Positions 8,579 to 16,707 of a stretch of 64,000 nucleotides of DNA are shown here, piece after piece; position 1 is the first letter of the stretch; every line of letters begins with the position of its first letter. This DNA is from Actinokineospora alba (GTDB taxonomy: Bacteria; Actinomycetota; Actinomycetes; Mycobacteriales; Pseudonocardiaceae), in NCBI RefSeq assembly GCF_004362515.1, contig NZ_SNXU01000001.1, positions 3,782,001 through 3,846,000 on the forward strand, written 5' to 3'. The position numbers and the translations under genes were made by a program. The notes beneath the pieces are model-generated. The model ran no database searches and was not told the DNA's origin. It was given only the letters and a program-made list of their open reading frames with translations.

Positions 8579-9744
8579 CCCACGGTCTCCTTCGTCAGTG
8601 CGCCCCGCCGATGCAGCACCAGAACGGCACCGGCGCAGACCAGCCCGATGGCCACGCACACCAGTGAAGCGAGCGTGTTGCTCACCTCGCTGGCCCAGCC
8701 GATGGCCGCGTTGCCCACCGCGGCGACGACACCGGAGGCGAGGTAGAACATGCCGAAGTACGTGCCCGCCAGGTTTTCCCGGCCGAACGTCGGGATGAGT
8801 TCGTAGACGAACGGGTGCGTGATCATCACCCCGAAGGCCAGCGCGAGCGTCGCGACCAACACCCCGACGACTCCGAGATTCAGGGCTGTGGCGACGAACC
8901 CGCCGCCCATCAGCGCGAGCCCGAGCGCGATCGCCCGCCCTCTGGCCAGCTTGGCGCTGAGCAGGCGGGTGATCCGGACCTGGAACAGCAGACTGGCCAC
9001 AGTGGACACCAGGAACACGGCGGCCACGCTGCTCGCGCTGCCGGTCGCGCGTTTCGCCTCCATCGGGAGGACGAGGTACAGCTGGTTCTGCAGGGCGAAC
9101 ATGCCGGTCAGCGCCAGGGTGAACGCGATGAACCGGCGGTTGGCCAGGCATTCGCGCCAGTCCCCGATGACCGTGCCGTCGTGTGGCTGCACGGCCCGGG
9201 CGGGCAGCACCATCGCTTGGGCGATCGTCAGGAGGGCGAAGATGCCGGCCGCCACCAGGGCGGACACCCGGAAGTCACCCCAGAGGAGCAGCACGCTCCC
9301 GAGCACCGGACCGAGGAGGGCGCCCGCCTGCGCGAACACGTTGAACAGCGCGAACGCTCCGGCCTTGTCGTCCGCCTCGACCGCGATGTAGGCGCGAACG
9401 GCGGGGTTGAACAGGGCCCCGGCCAGTCCACTGAGGACGGACGCGGCCAGCAGGATCGCCAGGGACTCACCGGCGGCGAACATCCCGAACCCGAGCGTGC
9501 GCAACGCACACCCAGAGATGATCACCCGCCGCGGCCCGAGCCGATCGGACGCGGAGCCGCCGACGAGGAACATGCCTTGCTGGCTCAGCGTGCGAACCCC
9601 GAGAACGATCCCGACCATGGCGACGGACATGCCGAGGTCGTCGGTGAGGTGCGTGGCGAGGTAAGGGATGAGCAGGTAGAAGCCGGTGTTGACGCCGAAC
9701 TGGTTGATCAGCAACAACCGCACCGAGAGCGGAAAGCGCCTCAC
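8575..9744 (-). CDS. Major facilitator superfamily exporter
   Basis: This 389-residue protein has about twelve membrane segments and the MFS motif A-like loop between helices 2 and 3 (GGSASDRLGPRRVII). Such proteins are drug/H+ antiporter-type exporters. The start is GTG at 9744 (VRRFPLSVRLLLINQFG), overlapping the epimerase stop (GTGA); the longer frame lies inside the epimerase gene. Metallophore loci commonly pair an MFS exporter with a substrate-binding-protein-dependent importer (staphylopine CntE is an example), so export of the operon's product is the likely role. Confidence 0.9.
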   Translation of the reverse strand: MRRFPLSVRLLLINQFGVNTGFYLLIPYLATHLTDDLGMSVAMVGIVLGVRTLSQQGMFLVGGSASDRLGPRRVIISGCALRTLGFGMFAAGESLAILLAASVLSGLAGALFNPAVRAYIAVEADDKAGAFALFNVFAQAGALLGPVLGSVLLLWGDFRVSALVAAGIFALLTIAQAMVLPARAVQPHDGTVIGDWRECLANRRFIAFTLALTGMFALQNQLYLVLPMEAKRATGSASSVAAVFLVSTVASLLFQVRITRLLSAKLARGRAIALGLALMGGGFVATALNLGVVGVLVATLALAFGVMITHPFVYELIPTFGRENLAGTYFGMFYLASGVVAAVGNAAIGWASEVSNTLASLVCVAIGLVCAGAVLVLHRRGALTKETVG

Positions 9745-10748
9745 CGCGCGACCACCCCGAGGCCGGGCGTGTCGGTCAGTCGTAGGGTGCCGTCTTCGCC
9801 GCCGATGCCCTGCCACGGATCATCGGCGAGCAGCAAGTGTCCATCGAGGTCGATCCAGCGGGCCTGGCCGCTCAAGTGCACGGCCGGGGCGATCCCCAGC
9901 GAACTCGCCACCAGACAACCCAGCATGACGTCCATCCCGCCCTCACGGGCCGCGGCGATGATCTCCTGGGCCGCCCGGAGGCCGCCGCACTTGGCGAGCT
10001 TGATGTTGACCCCCGCCACCGCCCCCGCGAGCGCCCGCACGTCCGCCACCGTCGCGGCGTCCTCGTCGGCGATCACCGGCACCGAGACCCGCGAGCTGAT
10101 CCAGGCCAGCGAGTCGATCTGCCCTGGCGCGATCGGCTGTTCCACCGCGGCGATCCCGTAGTCGGACAGCCGGTCCATGACCCGCACGGTGTGCTCGGGG
10201 GTCCACCCGCCGTTCGGGTCGAGAAGCAGCCGCGCGTCCGGCGCCACCGCCCGGATCGCGGACAACACCGCTTCGTCGTGCTCCGACCCCAACTTGACCT
10301 TGAGCACCTGGAAACCCCGGGCCACCAACAAAGCCGCCAGACGCGCCGCTTCCTCCGGCGCCTCGATCCCGATCGTGTAGGCCGTAGGCGTATCGACCCA
10401 ATCCCGACCGACCAGTTGCCACACCGGCACCCCGAGCCGCTGTCCGATCAGGTCATGCAGGGCCGCGTCCACCGCGGCCGTGACGCCGGGAGCATCGACC
10501 GGAGGCAAAGCGGCAAGGAAGTCCGCCGGGTCGGAGAAATCAGCCGCGACGGCCTGGAACTCCTTGAGCAGCACGATGATCCGCGCGACGTCCAACCCGT
10601 AGTAAACGCTGGTCACGACCTCGCCATGCCCCACCTGCCCATCGCACGACACGACCACCCGCACCGCGTCGCGGCGGGACATGGTCGAGCGCGAGATGCG
10701 CAGGGGAGTGGTCAGCTCCAAGCCGTAGACAGTCCAGTCGAGCTTCAC
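9741..10748 (-). CDS. Enolase-superfamily dipeptide-epimerase-like enzyme
   Basis: This 335-residue protein has the muconate-lactonizing subgroup layout. A capping domain is followed by a barrel with the KxK catalytic pair (LKVKLG, K150 and K152), metal ligands in LLLDPNGGW (D177), VEQPI (E203) and IADED (D228), and the opposite-face lysine in NIKLAKCGG (K250). A DLDGH motif near residue 300 matches the DxD that binds the N-terminal amine in L-Ala-D/L-Glu-type dipeptide epimerases. All catalytic residues are present, so activity is expected. The GTG start overlaps the PLP gene stop (GTGA). It probably inverts one stereocentre of a dipeptide-like intermediate, perhaps made by the ATP-grasp enzyme of the same operon. 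Confidence 0.88.
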   Translation of the reverse strand: MKLDWTVYGLELTTPLRISRSTMSRRDAVRVVVSCDGQVGHGEVVTSVYYGLDVARIIVLLKEFQAVAADFSDPADFLAALPPVDAPGVTAAVDAALHDLIGQRLGVPVWQLVGRDWVDTPTAYTIGIEAPEEAARLAALLVARGFQVLKVKLGSEHDEAVLSAIRAVAPDARLLLDPNGGWTPEHTVRVMDRLSDYGIAAVEQPIAPGQIDSLAWISSRVSVPVIADEDAATVADVRALAGAVAGVNIKLAKCGGLRAAQEIIAAAREGGMDVMLGCLVASSLGIAPAVHLSGQARWIDLDGHLLLADDPWQGIGGEDGTLRLTDTPGLGVVAR

Positions 10749-11803
10749 GCGGGCACCGCCAACCGGGCGCTGGGCACGGTCACCGACCGGCACCGCGCCC
10801 AGCCCGTGACCTCGACCGACTCCGCGTGCCCGATCTCCACCGGACGATCCGCCGCACGACCCAACAGACCCCGGTCGCGACAGAAGCCGTCATCGAAGAT
10901 CGTGCCCAGATACCTGTGCGGTCCGTCCGGGAACACGGTGGCCACCACCGCGCCCGCCTCGACCCGGGCCACCCACGCCGACACCAACGCCACCGCGCCC
11001 GTGCTCCAACCGCCGGTCACAAAGCAGTCCCGCGCTAGCCGCCTGCACGCGTCGACCACCTCGGTCGGTCCGACCCAGTGCACCTCGTCGAACTGGTCAT
11101 AAGCCACATTGCGCGGATAGATGCTGCTGCCCAACCCACGCATGACCCGGGCCCGCGCCGGCTGGCCGAAGATCGTCGAGCCGATCGTGTCCACGCCGAC
11201 CAGCCGCACGTGCGGCCAGTGCGCGCGCAGTGACTCGATGATCCCGGCACTGTGCCCACCCGTGCCGACGCTGCACACCAGCACGTCGACCCGATCGAGC
11301 TGCTCGACCAGCTCCCGAGCGAGCGTCGCGTACCCGGCCGGGTTGTCCGCGTTGTTGTACTGGTCCGGCCAGAACGCGTCCGGCAGGTCCCGGCACACCG
11401 CGCGCAGCCGGTCCAGCCGCGCCTGCTGCCACCCTCCGGTCTGATGTGGACGGTCGACGACCTCCAGCCGTGCGCCGTGGGCGTGCAGCAGCGCGCGCAT
11501 CGACGGCTCCAGCTCCGCGTCGACCACCAGCACCACCGGGTGCCCGAGCGCCTGACCCGCGAACGCCAAGCCGACGCCGAGCGTCCCGCTGGTCGACTCG
11601 ACCACCGCCGCCCCCGGCCGCAGCTCACCGCGGGCCCGCGCGGCCAGCAGCATCGCCACCGCCGACCGGGCCTTCATCCCGCCCGCGCTCAGGCATTCCA
11701 GCTTCGCCCAGAAGCCGCCGTGCCCGTGCGGCAGCGGTGTGTCGATGTACGCGACCGGAGTCTTGCCTAAGAGTTCGAGCAGATGCGCGTTCGCGCGGAT
11801 CAC
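10745..11803 (-). CDS. PLP-dependent cysteine synthase/SbnA-like beta-replacement enzyme
   Basis: This 352-residue fold-type II PLP enzyme has the Schiff-base lysine in SAGGMKARSAVAML, the substrate loop STSGTLGVGLA, the phosphate-cradle loop SVGTGGHSAGI and the C-terminal cofactor-facing serine region GGWSTGAVAL. Relatives include CysK/CysM and SbnA, which makes a diaminopropionate precursor for staphyloferrin B. Here it more likely supplies a non-protein amino acid than cysteine, because it sits in a biosynthetic operon with no sulfur genes. The usual KDR around the lysine is KAR. The GTG at 11803 overlaps the DUF364 gene stop (GTGA). Confidence 0.88.
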   Translation of the reverse strand: MIRANAHLLELLGKTPVAYIDTPLPHGHGGFWAKLECLSAGGMKARSAVAMLLAARARGELRPGAAVVESTSGTLGVGLAFAGQALGHPVVLVVDAELEPSMRALLHAHGARLEVVDRPHQTGGWQQARLDRLRAVCRDLPDAFWPDQYNNADNPAGYATLARELVEQLDRVDVLVCSVGTGGHSAGIIESLRAHWPHVRLVGVDTIGSTIFGQPARARVMRGLGSSIYPRNVAYDQFDEVHWVGPTEVVDACRRLARDCFVTGGWSTGAVALVSAWVARVEAGAVVATVFPDGPHRYLGTIFDDGFCRDRGLLGRAADRPVEIGHAESVEVTGWARCRSVTVPSARLAVPA

Positions 11804-12600
11804 TTCGGCTCCCCGCGGTAGAGGTGGATCGTGGTCGGCCCGCCGTCGAGCCAGAAGAACGGGAACGGCTCGGCCGACACCGCCGACACCCCGCCGCCGA
11901 TGAACCACGGCAGCACCGCGCTGCCGGTCTGCGCGAACAGCACGACTTGGCGGCCGAAGCCCAGCAGCCCTTCGAGGCTGCCGTTGCCCACGGTCATGCC
12001 CGACGCCAGCACGATGTCGCAGTCGCCCAAGGCGCTCGAGGCGTCGGTCGCCACCGGCTCGTCCCACTCCGTCCGACCGCCCTTGAGGTCGCAGGGGACA
12101 TAAGGCAGCCCGCGTTCCCGCAGGTGGTGCAGCAGGGAGTTCACGACCCCGACGACCAGCACCCGCGAGTCGGGGGTCGCCTCGATCAGGTCGACGACAG
12201 CCGACGCGCGCGCCATCGACTTGTCCAGCGAACTGCCCGCGGGGATGGTCACCTGCTCGGCGCCGGACGTCTCGTGCGGGTGCGCGTTCATCAGGTACGC
12301 GTCGAGCGCGGCGAGGCGGATCGCGGAGTTCGCGTGGTCGAGCAACTCGGCCACGCTCGCGCCGACACAGTCGTAGACGTCGCCGTCGTCGAGGGTGCCC
12401 GGCTCGACCGCGCACGAGCCGACGGCCTGCCCGATCCGCAGGCTGACCACGCTGTTTCGGTAGGACTGGTCCCGCGAGGCATGCCGCACGCCCTGCTGGG
12501 TGCTGAACCCGACACTGATCCGCTCACCGGCCGGATCAGGTCCGAGTTTGCCCGCGCGGACGTGGTCGACCAGGTCGGCGAGTGAAGTGAAGGCCCTCAC
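11800..12600 (-). CDS. DUF4213/DUF364 protein (enolase-N-like plus Rossmann-like fold)
   Basis: This 266-residue protein matches the pattern of the DUF4213 + DUF364 pair: an N-terminal half with ERISVGFSTQQGVRHASRD, and a Rossmann-like C-terminal half with RVLVVGVVNSLLHHLRERGL, DCDIVLASGMTVGNGSLEGLL and FIGGGVSAVS. The one characterised structure I know of (Desulfitobacterium Dhaf_3308) was proposed to have a role in heavy-metal chelation; the biochemical function is still open. It lies between the ATP-grasp and PLP genes with 4-bp overlaps on both sides (GTG start at 12600), so a biosynthetic or metal-handling step is likely. Family assignment is from remembered pattern. Confidence 0.75.
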   Translation of the reverse strand: MRAFTSLADLVDHVRAGKLGPDPAGERISVGFSTQQGVRHASRDQSYRNSVVSLRIGQAVGSCAVEPGTLDDGDVYDCVGASVAELLDHANSAIRLAALDAYLMNAHPHETSGAEQVTIPAGSSLDKSMARASAVVDLIEATPDSRVLVVGVVNSLLHHLRERGLPYVPCDLKGGRTEWDEPVATDASSALGDCDIVLASGMTVGNGSLEGLLGFGRQVVLFAQTGSAVLPWFIGGGVSAVSAEPFPFFWLDGGPTTIHLYRGEPK

Positions 12601-13841
12601 GCGGCGTCCTCGGCGTAGCGAACGTCCAGGCCGTTGACGATCTTCTCGGCGGTCGAGCGCGCGCCGAGGCCGTCGTGGTCGACCACCATCACGTGCCCGA
12701 GGTAGGTGTTGTTGCTGGTCGGCTCGCCCGCCCGGTGCCCGGGGGACTTGAGCTTGCACTCCACGACGCCGGGAGCGGCGACCTCGCCGACGATCTCGGC
12801 GACCAGCCCCGAGCGCGGCGGCAGCAGGAACGAGATCGCCGCGCTGCGCACCCCGGTCTCCGCGTGCGTCAGGTCGGGGCGCTGACCGACCGCGAGCTGC
12901 GCGTACACGGCGGGCAGGTCGATGCCGGTAACCCGGCGCACCAACTCGGTGATCTGGTTGCCCGCCGGTCGCGGGTTGACCTCGATGAGCTTGGGTCCGG
13001 CCGAGGTCAGCTTGATCTCGGTGTGCGCGACGATGTCGTCCAGGCCGAGCGCCTCGATGGCCGCCACCGCGACCTGAGCTGCGTCGGTGCCGTCGAGGTC
13101 GGCGGGGAACATGTGCCCGCTCTCGACGAACCACGGCTCCCCGGCGACGCTCTTGTCGGTCACGCCGACGACGTGCGTCACGCCGCCCACCGTCACGGTT
13201 TCGACGCTGACCTCCGGGCCGTCGAGCAGCTCTTCGAGCAGCACGGTCGGCAGCCGGGGCTGGTCGCGCGCGTTGACCGGGAAGGCCTCCAGAGCGGCGA
13301 ACGCCTCGCGCAGCTCCGCCTCGCCCGCGACCTTGCGCACGAACATCCCGCCGCACAGGTCCACCGGCTTCACCACGAGCGGGTAGCCAAGCGACCGCGC
13401 CGCGTCAGCGGTCTGCGGCCAGCCCGTGGCCAGGGCGTATTTCGGCCCCGGAACGCCCGCCGCGCCGAGCGTGGTGCGGGTGCGGTCCTTGCGGTTGGCG
13501 CTCTCCACGGCCTCCGGCGTCGGCCCTGGCAGCCCGAGATGGGCGGCGACCTTGGCGACGGTCGGGAGGTAGTAGTCGCAGGAGGAGATGACGCCGTCGA
13601 ACCCCAGCACGGCGTGCATACGTTCCACATAGGACAGCAGGCCGGGCACGTCGTTGGTCTCGGTGGTCAGCACATTCTCGGCCGACAGCAAGGGATGCGT
13701 GCCCTCGGTGGGCGCGGAGCGCAGGTAGTGGTGCAGGTCTCGGGTGAGGAAGGTGAAGCGATGACCGGACTCGCGGATGGCCCGGGGGAGCAGCGAACTC
13801 ATCGCCCCTACCCAGCTCTCGATCATCAACAGATGTCCCAC
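12597..13841 (-). CDS. ATP-grasp carboxylate-amine ligase
   Basis: This 414-residue enzyme of the BacD/carbamoyl-phosphate-synthase-like ATP-grasp group joins a carboxylate to an amine at the cost of ATP. Visible motifs are the preATP-grasp N-terminus (GHLLMIESWVGAMSSLLPRA), the nucleotide-binding YPLVVKPVDLCGGMFVRKV, LLEELLDGPEVSVETV, and the magnesium site KLIEVNPRPAGNQITELV. I chose GTG 13841 because GAGGGAG lies 6 nt upstream and the protein then begins directly with the conserved GHLLMIES strand. The further upstream ATG 13889 lies inside the Zur-like box and adds 16 non-conserved residues. As first gene of the operon it probably forms the peptide-like bond of the product. Confidence 0.9.
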   Translation of the reverse strand: MGHLLMIESWVGAMSSLLPRAIRESGHRFTFLTRDLHHYLRSAPTEGTHPLLSAENVLTTETNDVPGLLSYVERMHAVLGFDGVISSCDYYLPTVAKVAAHLGLPGPTPEAVESANRKDRTRTTLGAAGVPGPKYALATGWPQTADAARSLGYPLVVKPVDLCGGMFVRKVAGEAELREAFAALEAFPVNARDQPRLPTVLLEELLDGPEVSVETVTVGGVTHVVGVTDKSVAGEPWFVESGHMFPADLDGTDAAQVAVAAIEALGLDDIVAHTEIKLTSAGPKLIEVNPRPAGNQITELVRRVTGIDLPAVYAQLAVGQRPDLTHAETGVRSAAISFLLPPRSGLVAEIVGEVAAPGVVECKLKSPGHRAGEPTSNNTYLGHVMVVDHDGLGARSTAEKIVNGLDVRYAEDAA

Positions 13842-13879
13842 GCCACACTCCCTCGCCCCGTCGCCGGTAAACAAAGGAA

Positions 13880-13894
13880 TGGTAATCATTTTCA
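13880..13894 (-). promoter_or_regulatory. Zur/Fur-family operator upstream of the metallophore-like operon
   Basis: On the minus strand the 15-mer TGAAAATGATTACCA matches the 7-1-7 palindrome TGAAAATGATTTTCA at 13 of 15 positions, the form seen in actinobacterial Zur boxes. It lies 39-53 bp upstream of the GTG at 13841. It overlaps a plausible promoter (GTGACA at 13906-13901, 16-bp spacer, TACCAT), where a repressor would block transcription. Zur is the likeliest reader, so the operon would be switched on by zinc limitation; another Fur-family regulator cannot be excluded. Confidence 0.65.
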
Positions 13895-14014
13895 GTAACT
13901 TGTCACTCCGGCAGGTAGGTGACGTGGGACACGTGGACGGTGACCGGGAGTGGTCGATATGGGCGCGCGTAGACTCGGCAGGTCAAATGTCGGCGACCTC
14001 CGAGGAGAACGCGC

Positions 14015-15382
14015 GTGCCCAAGCTGGACCCCGGGGCGCTGGAGGAACTGCAGCAGGTCGAGTCCGAACTGGACACCCGCTGGCCCGAGACGAAGATCGA
14101 GCCATCGCTCGACCGCATCTCCGCGCTGCTCGACGTGATCGCCCAGCCGCAGCTGGCCTACCCCGTGCTGCACATCGCCGGGACCAACGGCAAGAGCTCC
14201 ACGACCCGCATGGTCGACGCGCTGCTCACCCGGATCGGCCTGCGCACCGGCCGGTTCACCAGCCCGCACCTGCAGTCGGTCACCGAGCGCATCAGCCTCG
14301 ACAACGAGCCCATCAGCCCCGAGCGCTACGTCGAGGTCTACCGCGACCTCGAGCCGTACATCGCGATGGTCGACGCCAAGTCCGACATCAAGCTGAGCAA
14401 GTTCGAGATCCTCACCGCGATGGCGTTCGCCGCCTTCGCCGATGCCCCGGTCGACGCGGCGGTGGTCGAGGTCGGCCTCGGCGGCAGCTGGGACGCGACC
14501 AACGTCGCCGACGCGCGGATCGCCGTGGTGTGTCCCATCGGCATCGACCACGTCGACTACCTAGGCCCGGACATCCTCGGCATCGCGCGGGAGAAGGCGG
14601 GCATCATCAAGCCCAACTCGATCGCGCTGCTCGCCGAGCAGACCAACGAGGTCGCCCGGGTCCTGATCGAGCGCGCCACCGAGGTCGACGCGGTCGTCGC
14701 GCGGCAGGGCCTGGAGTTCGGGGTGCTGGAGCGCAGCGTCGCCATCGGCGGCCAGATGCTCAAGCTGCAGGGCCTCGGCGGCGTCTACGACGAGATCTTC
14801 CTGCCGCTGCACGGCGCCCACCAGGCCGCCAACGCGGCGCTCGCACTGGCCGCCGTCGAGGCGTTCTTCGGCGCGGGCACCGAGCGTCAACTCGACGTCG
14901 ACGCCATCCGCGAAGCCTTCGCCTCGGTCGTGATCCCCGGCCGGTTGGAGCGCCTGCGCTCCTCACCCACCGTCTTCGTCGACGCCGCCCACAACCCCCA
15001 CGGCGCCGCCGCGTTGGCCGCGGCCCTGGAGGACGAGTTCGGCTTCCGCAAGCTGGTCGGCGTCCTGGGAGTCATGGCGGACAAGGACGTCACCGGCATC
15101 CTGACCGCGCTGGAACCGGTGCTCACCGAGGTTGTCGTCACGGCCAACTCTTCCCCGCGAGCGATGGACCCGGAGCAGCTGGGCGCGGCCGCCATCGAGA
15201 TCTTCGGCGAAGACCGCGTGATCGTCCAACACCGCCTGCTGGACGCCATCGACACCGCGGTCACCCTCGCCGAGACCACCGAGGACCCCCGCGACTCGAT
15301 GTCCGGCGGGGGAGTGGTGGCCACCGGCTCGGTCGTCACCGCCGGGGATGTTCGCGCGATGTTCGGCAAGGAGCCCGCATGA
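14015..15382 (+). CDS. folC: Folylpolyglutamate synthase / dihydrofolate synthase
   Basis: This 455-residue Mur-ligase-family enzyme adds glutamates to (dihydro)folates in the cytosol. The P-loop is HIAGTNGKSSTTRMVDALL (about 55-73), followed by the folate/metal region FTSPHLQSVTERI, VVEVGLGGSWDATN and the C-terminal domain FVDAAHNPHGAAAL. GTG 14015 has GAGGAG 7 nt upstream. The gene is divergent from the Zur-controlled operon. Its stop overlaps the next gene (ATGA), a pairing conserved in actinobacteria, where valS usually precedes it (not in this window). Confidence 0.96.
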   Translation: MPKLDPGALEELQQVESELDTRWPETKIEPSLDRISALLDVIAQPQLAYPVLHIAGTNGKSSTTRMVDALLTRIGLRTGRFTSPHLQSVTERISLDNEPISPERYVEVYRDLEPYIAMVDAKSDIKLSKFEILTAMAFAAFADAPVDAAVVEVGLGGSWDATNVADARIAVVCPIGIDHVDYLGPDILGIAREKAGIIKPNSIALLAEQTNEVARVLIERATEVDAVVARQGLEFGVLERSVAIGGQMLKLQGLGGVYDEIFLPLHGAHQAANAALALAAVEAFFGAGTERQLDVDAIREAFASVVIPGRLERLRSSPTVFVDAAHNPHGAAALAAALEDEFGFRKLVGVLGVMADKDVTGILTALEPVLTEVVVTANSSPRAMDPEQLGAAAIEIFGEDRVIVQHRLLDAIDTAVTLAETTEDPRDSMSGGGVVATGSVVTAGDVRAMFGKEPA

Positions 15383-15747
15383 CCGCCCCGGACCCCATGA
15401 AGGGCTTCCGCGGCGTCATGTCCGCGATGCTCATCCTCGAAGCCATCGTGGTCATGCTGGCCCTGCTGATCATCGCGAAGATGGACGGCGGCCTGGCCAC
15501 CTGGCAGGGTTGGCTCGTCGGGTCGCTTGGCCTGGCCCTGATCCTGGCGTGCGGCGTTGTCGGCAAACCGTGGGGCACGTGGGTCGCTGTCGGCCTGCAG
15601 GGCGTGATGATCCTGTGCTTCTTCGCGCTTCCGGCTCTGGGCGCTATCGGCGTGATCTTCGGGCTGGCGTGGGCGTGGATGTTGTGGCTGCGCCAGGACG
15701 TCGAGAAGCGGATGGCCGAGGGCAGGCTCACCAGCCAGCAGGAGTGA
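15379..15747 (+). CDS. DUF4233 membrane protein, FolC partner
   Basis: This 122-residue protein has about four hydrophobic segments (AMLILEAIVVMLALLII, WLVGSLGLALILACGVVG, VAVGLQGVMILCFFALPAL, GVIFGLAWAWMLWL) and a charged C-terminal tail. It matches the DUF4233 proteins encoded right after folC in actinobacteria (Rv2446c in M. tuberculosis). The ATG lies inside the folC stop (ATGA). Its function is not known. Confidence 0.9.
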   Translation: MTAPDPMKGFRGVMSAMLILEAIVVMLALLIIAKMDGGLATWQGWLVGSLGLALILACGVVGKPWGTWVAVGLQGVMILCFFALPALGAIGVIFGLAWAWMLWLRQDVEKRMAEGRLTSQQE

Positions 15748-15753
15748 TCTCTC

Positions 15754-16032
15754 GTGGACCACATGGCGACGGCGAATGAGCGAGTCCACCGCGGAAAAGT
15801 CCTCCAGTGGAACGAAGAGGACGGCTGGGGGATCATCGAATCGCCGACAATCGATAGTCCCATCTGGACGCACTTCTCCACTATCGATCCAGCCGATCCG
15901 AACACCTCACCGGGTGGTTATCGGCGTCTGCGCGTGAACGAGGCCGTGGATGTCACGGTCGAGCGCGCCGAGCAGGATGGATACCACTGGCGAGCCACCT
16001 GGGTGAAGGGTGCTCAGGAAACCGCGTCTTGA
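15754..16032 (+). CDS. Cold-shock-domain-like small protein
   Basis: This 92-residue protein resembles an OB-fold cold-shock domain: GKVLQWNEEDGWGIIESPTI corresponds to the GxVxWFNxxKGFGFI RNP1 region, WTHFSTID to the VFVHFSAI RNP2 region, and LRVNEAVDVTVERAEQDGYHWRATWV to the last strands. The phenylalanines of RNP1 are replaced by tryptophan and isoleucine, so nucleic-acid binding may differ from classic Csp. GTG 15754 follows AGGAG in the end of the preceding gene; ATG 15763 is an alternative start. Confidence 0.7.
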   Translation: MDHMATANERVHRGKVLQWNEEDGWGIIESPTIDSPIWTHFSTIDPADPNTSPGGYRRLRVNEAVDVTVERAEQDGYHWRATWVKGAQETAS

Positions 16033-16044
16033 GTCGGGCGGATG

Positions 16045-16707
16045 TCAGGAACTGCGCGGGACGACCAGGCCGGATTCATAGGCGAAGACGACGAGTTGGG
16101 CGCGGTCGCGGGCGTGGAGTTTCACCATGGCGCGGTTGACGTGGGTCTTCGCGGTCAGCGGGCTGATCACCATGCGGTCGGCGATCTCGTCGTTGGACAG
16201 GCCCTGGGCGACCAGGGCGACGGCCTCGCGTTCGCGGTTGGTCAGTTCCTTCAGGCCCGTGTGGGTGCCGGTGTCGAGGGGCTGGCTGACGTAGCGGTTG
16301 ATCAGTTTGCGGGTGATCGACGGCGCGAGCAGCGCGTCACCTCGGGCGGCGACGCGGACGGCGTGGAGGAAGTCCTCCGGTTCTATGTCCTTGACCAGGA
16401 AGCCTGCCGCACCGGCCCGTAGAGCGTTGAAGACGTATTCGTCCAGGCCGTAGTTGGTCAGGATGACGACGTGCATCGCGGCTAGGTCCGGGTCGGCGGC
16501 GATGCGGCGGGTCGCCTCGATGCCGTCGACAAGGGGCATTTGGATGTCGATGAGCGCTATGTCGGGGAGGTGTTTCCTGGCCAGCGCCACGCCCTCGCCG
16601 CCGTTGGCGGCTTCGGCGACCACCTCGATGTCGTCCTCCATGTCAAGGAGGGCACGGAATCCGCTGCGGATGAGCGGCTGGTCGTCGACCAGCAGGACGC
16701 GGATCAC
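16045..16707 (-). CDS. LuxR-family response regulator
   Basis: This 220-residue NarL-type regulator has a receiver domain with the acidic pair VDDQP near the start, the phospho-acceptor Asp in DIALIDIQMP (about 54) and the conserved Lys in GFLVKDIEP. A C-terminal LuxR HTH follows (LTNREREAVALVAQGLSNDE, then IADRMVISPLTAKTHVNR). Its ATG overlaps the histidine kinase stop (ATGA), so the two form one two-component system. Targets are unknown; the divergent small membrane protein gene at 18016 is a candidate. Confidence 0.94.
   Translation of the reverse strand: MIRVLLVDDQPLIRSGFRALLDMEDDIEVVAEAANGGEGVALARKHLPDIALIDIQMPLVDGIEATRRIAADPDLAAMHVVILTNYGLDEYVFNALRAGAAGFLVKDIEPEDFLHAVRVAARGDALLAPSITRKLINRYVSQPLDTGTHTGLKELTNREREAVALVAQGLSNDEIADRMVISPLTAKTHVNRAMVKLHARDRAQLVVFAYESGLVVPRSS

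Noticed and set aside
2584..13841. Assigning the operon to staphylopine, coelibactin or EDDS biosynthesis
   Set aside because: No nicotianamine-synthase-like, opine dehydrogenase, NRPS or SbnB-type genes are present, so the gene content does not fit those pathways.
13842..13889. ATG at 13889 as the start of the ATP-grasp gene
   Set aside because: It lies inside the Zur-like box, adds 16 residues without the conserved start GHLLMIES, and has no Shine-Dalgarno; GTG 13841 has GAGGGAG 6 nt upstream.
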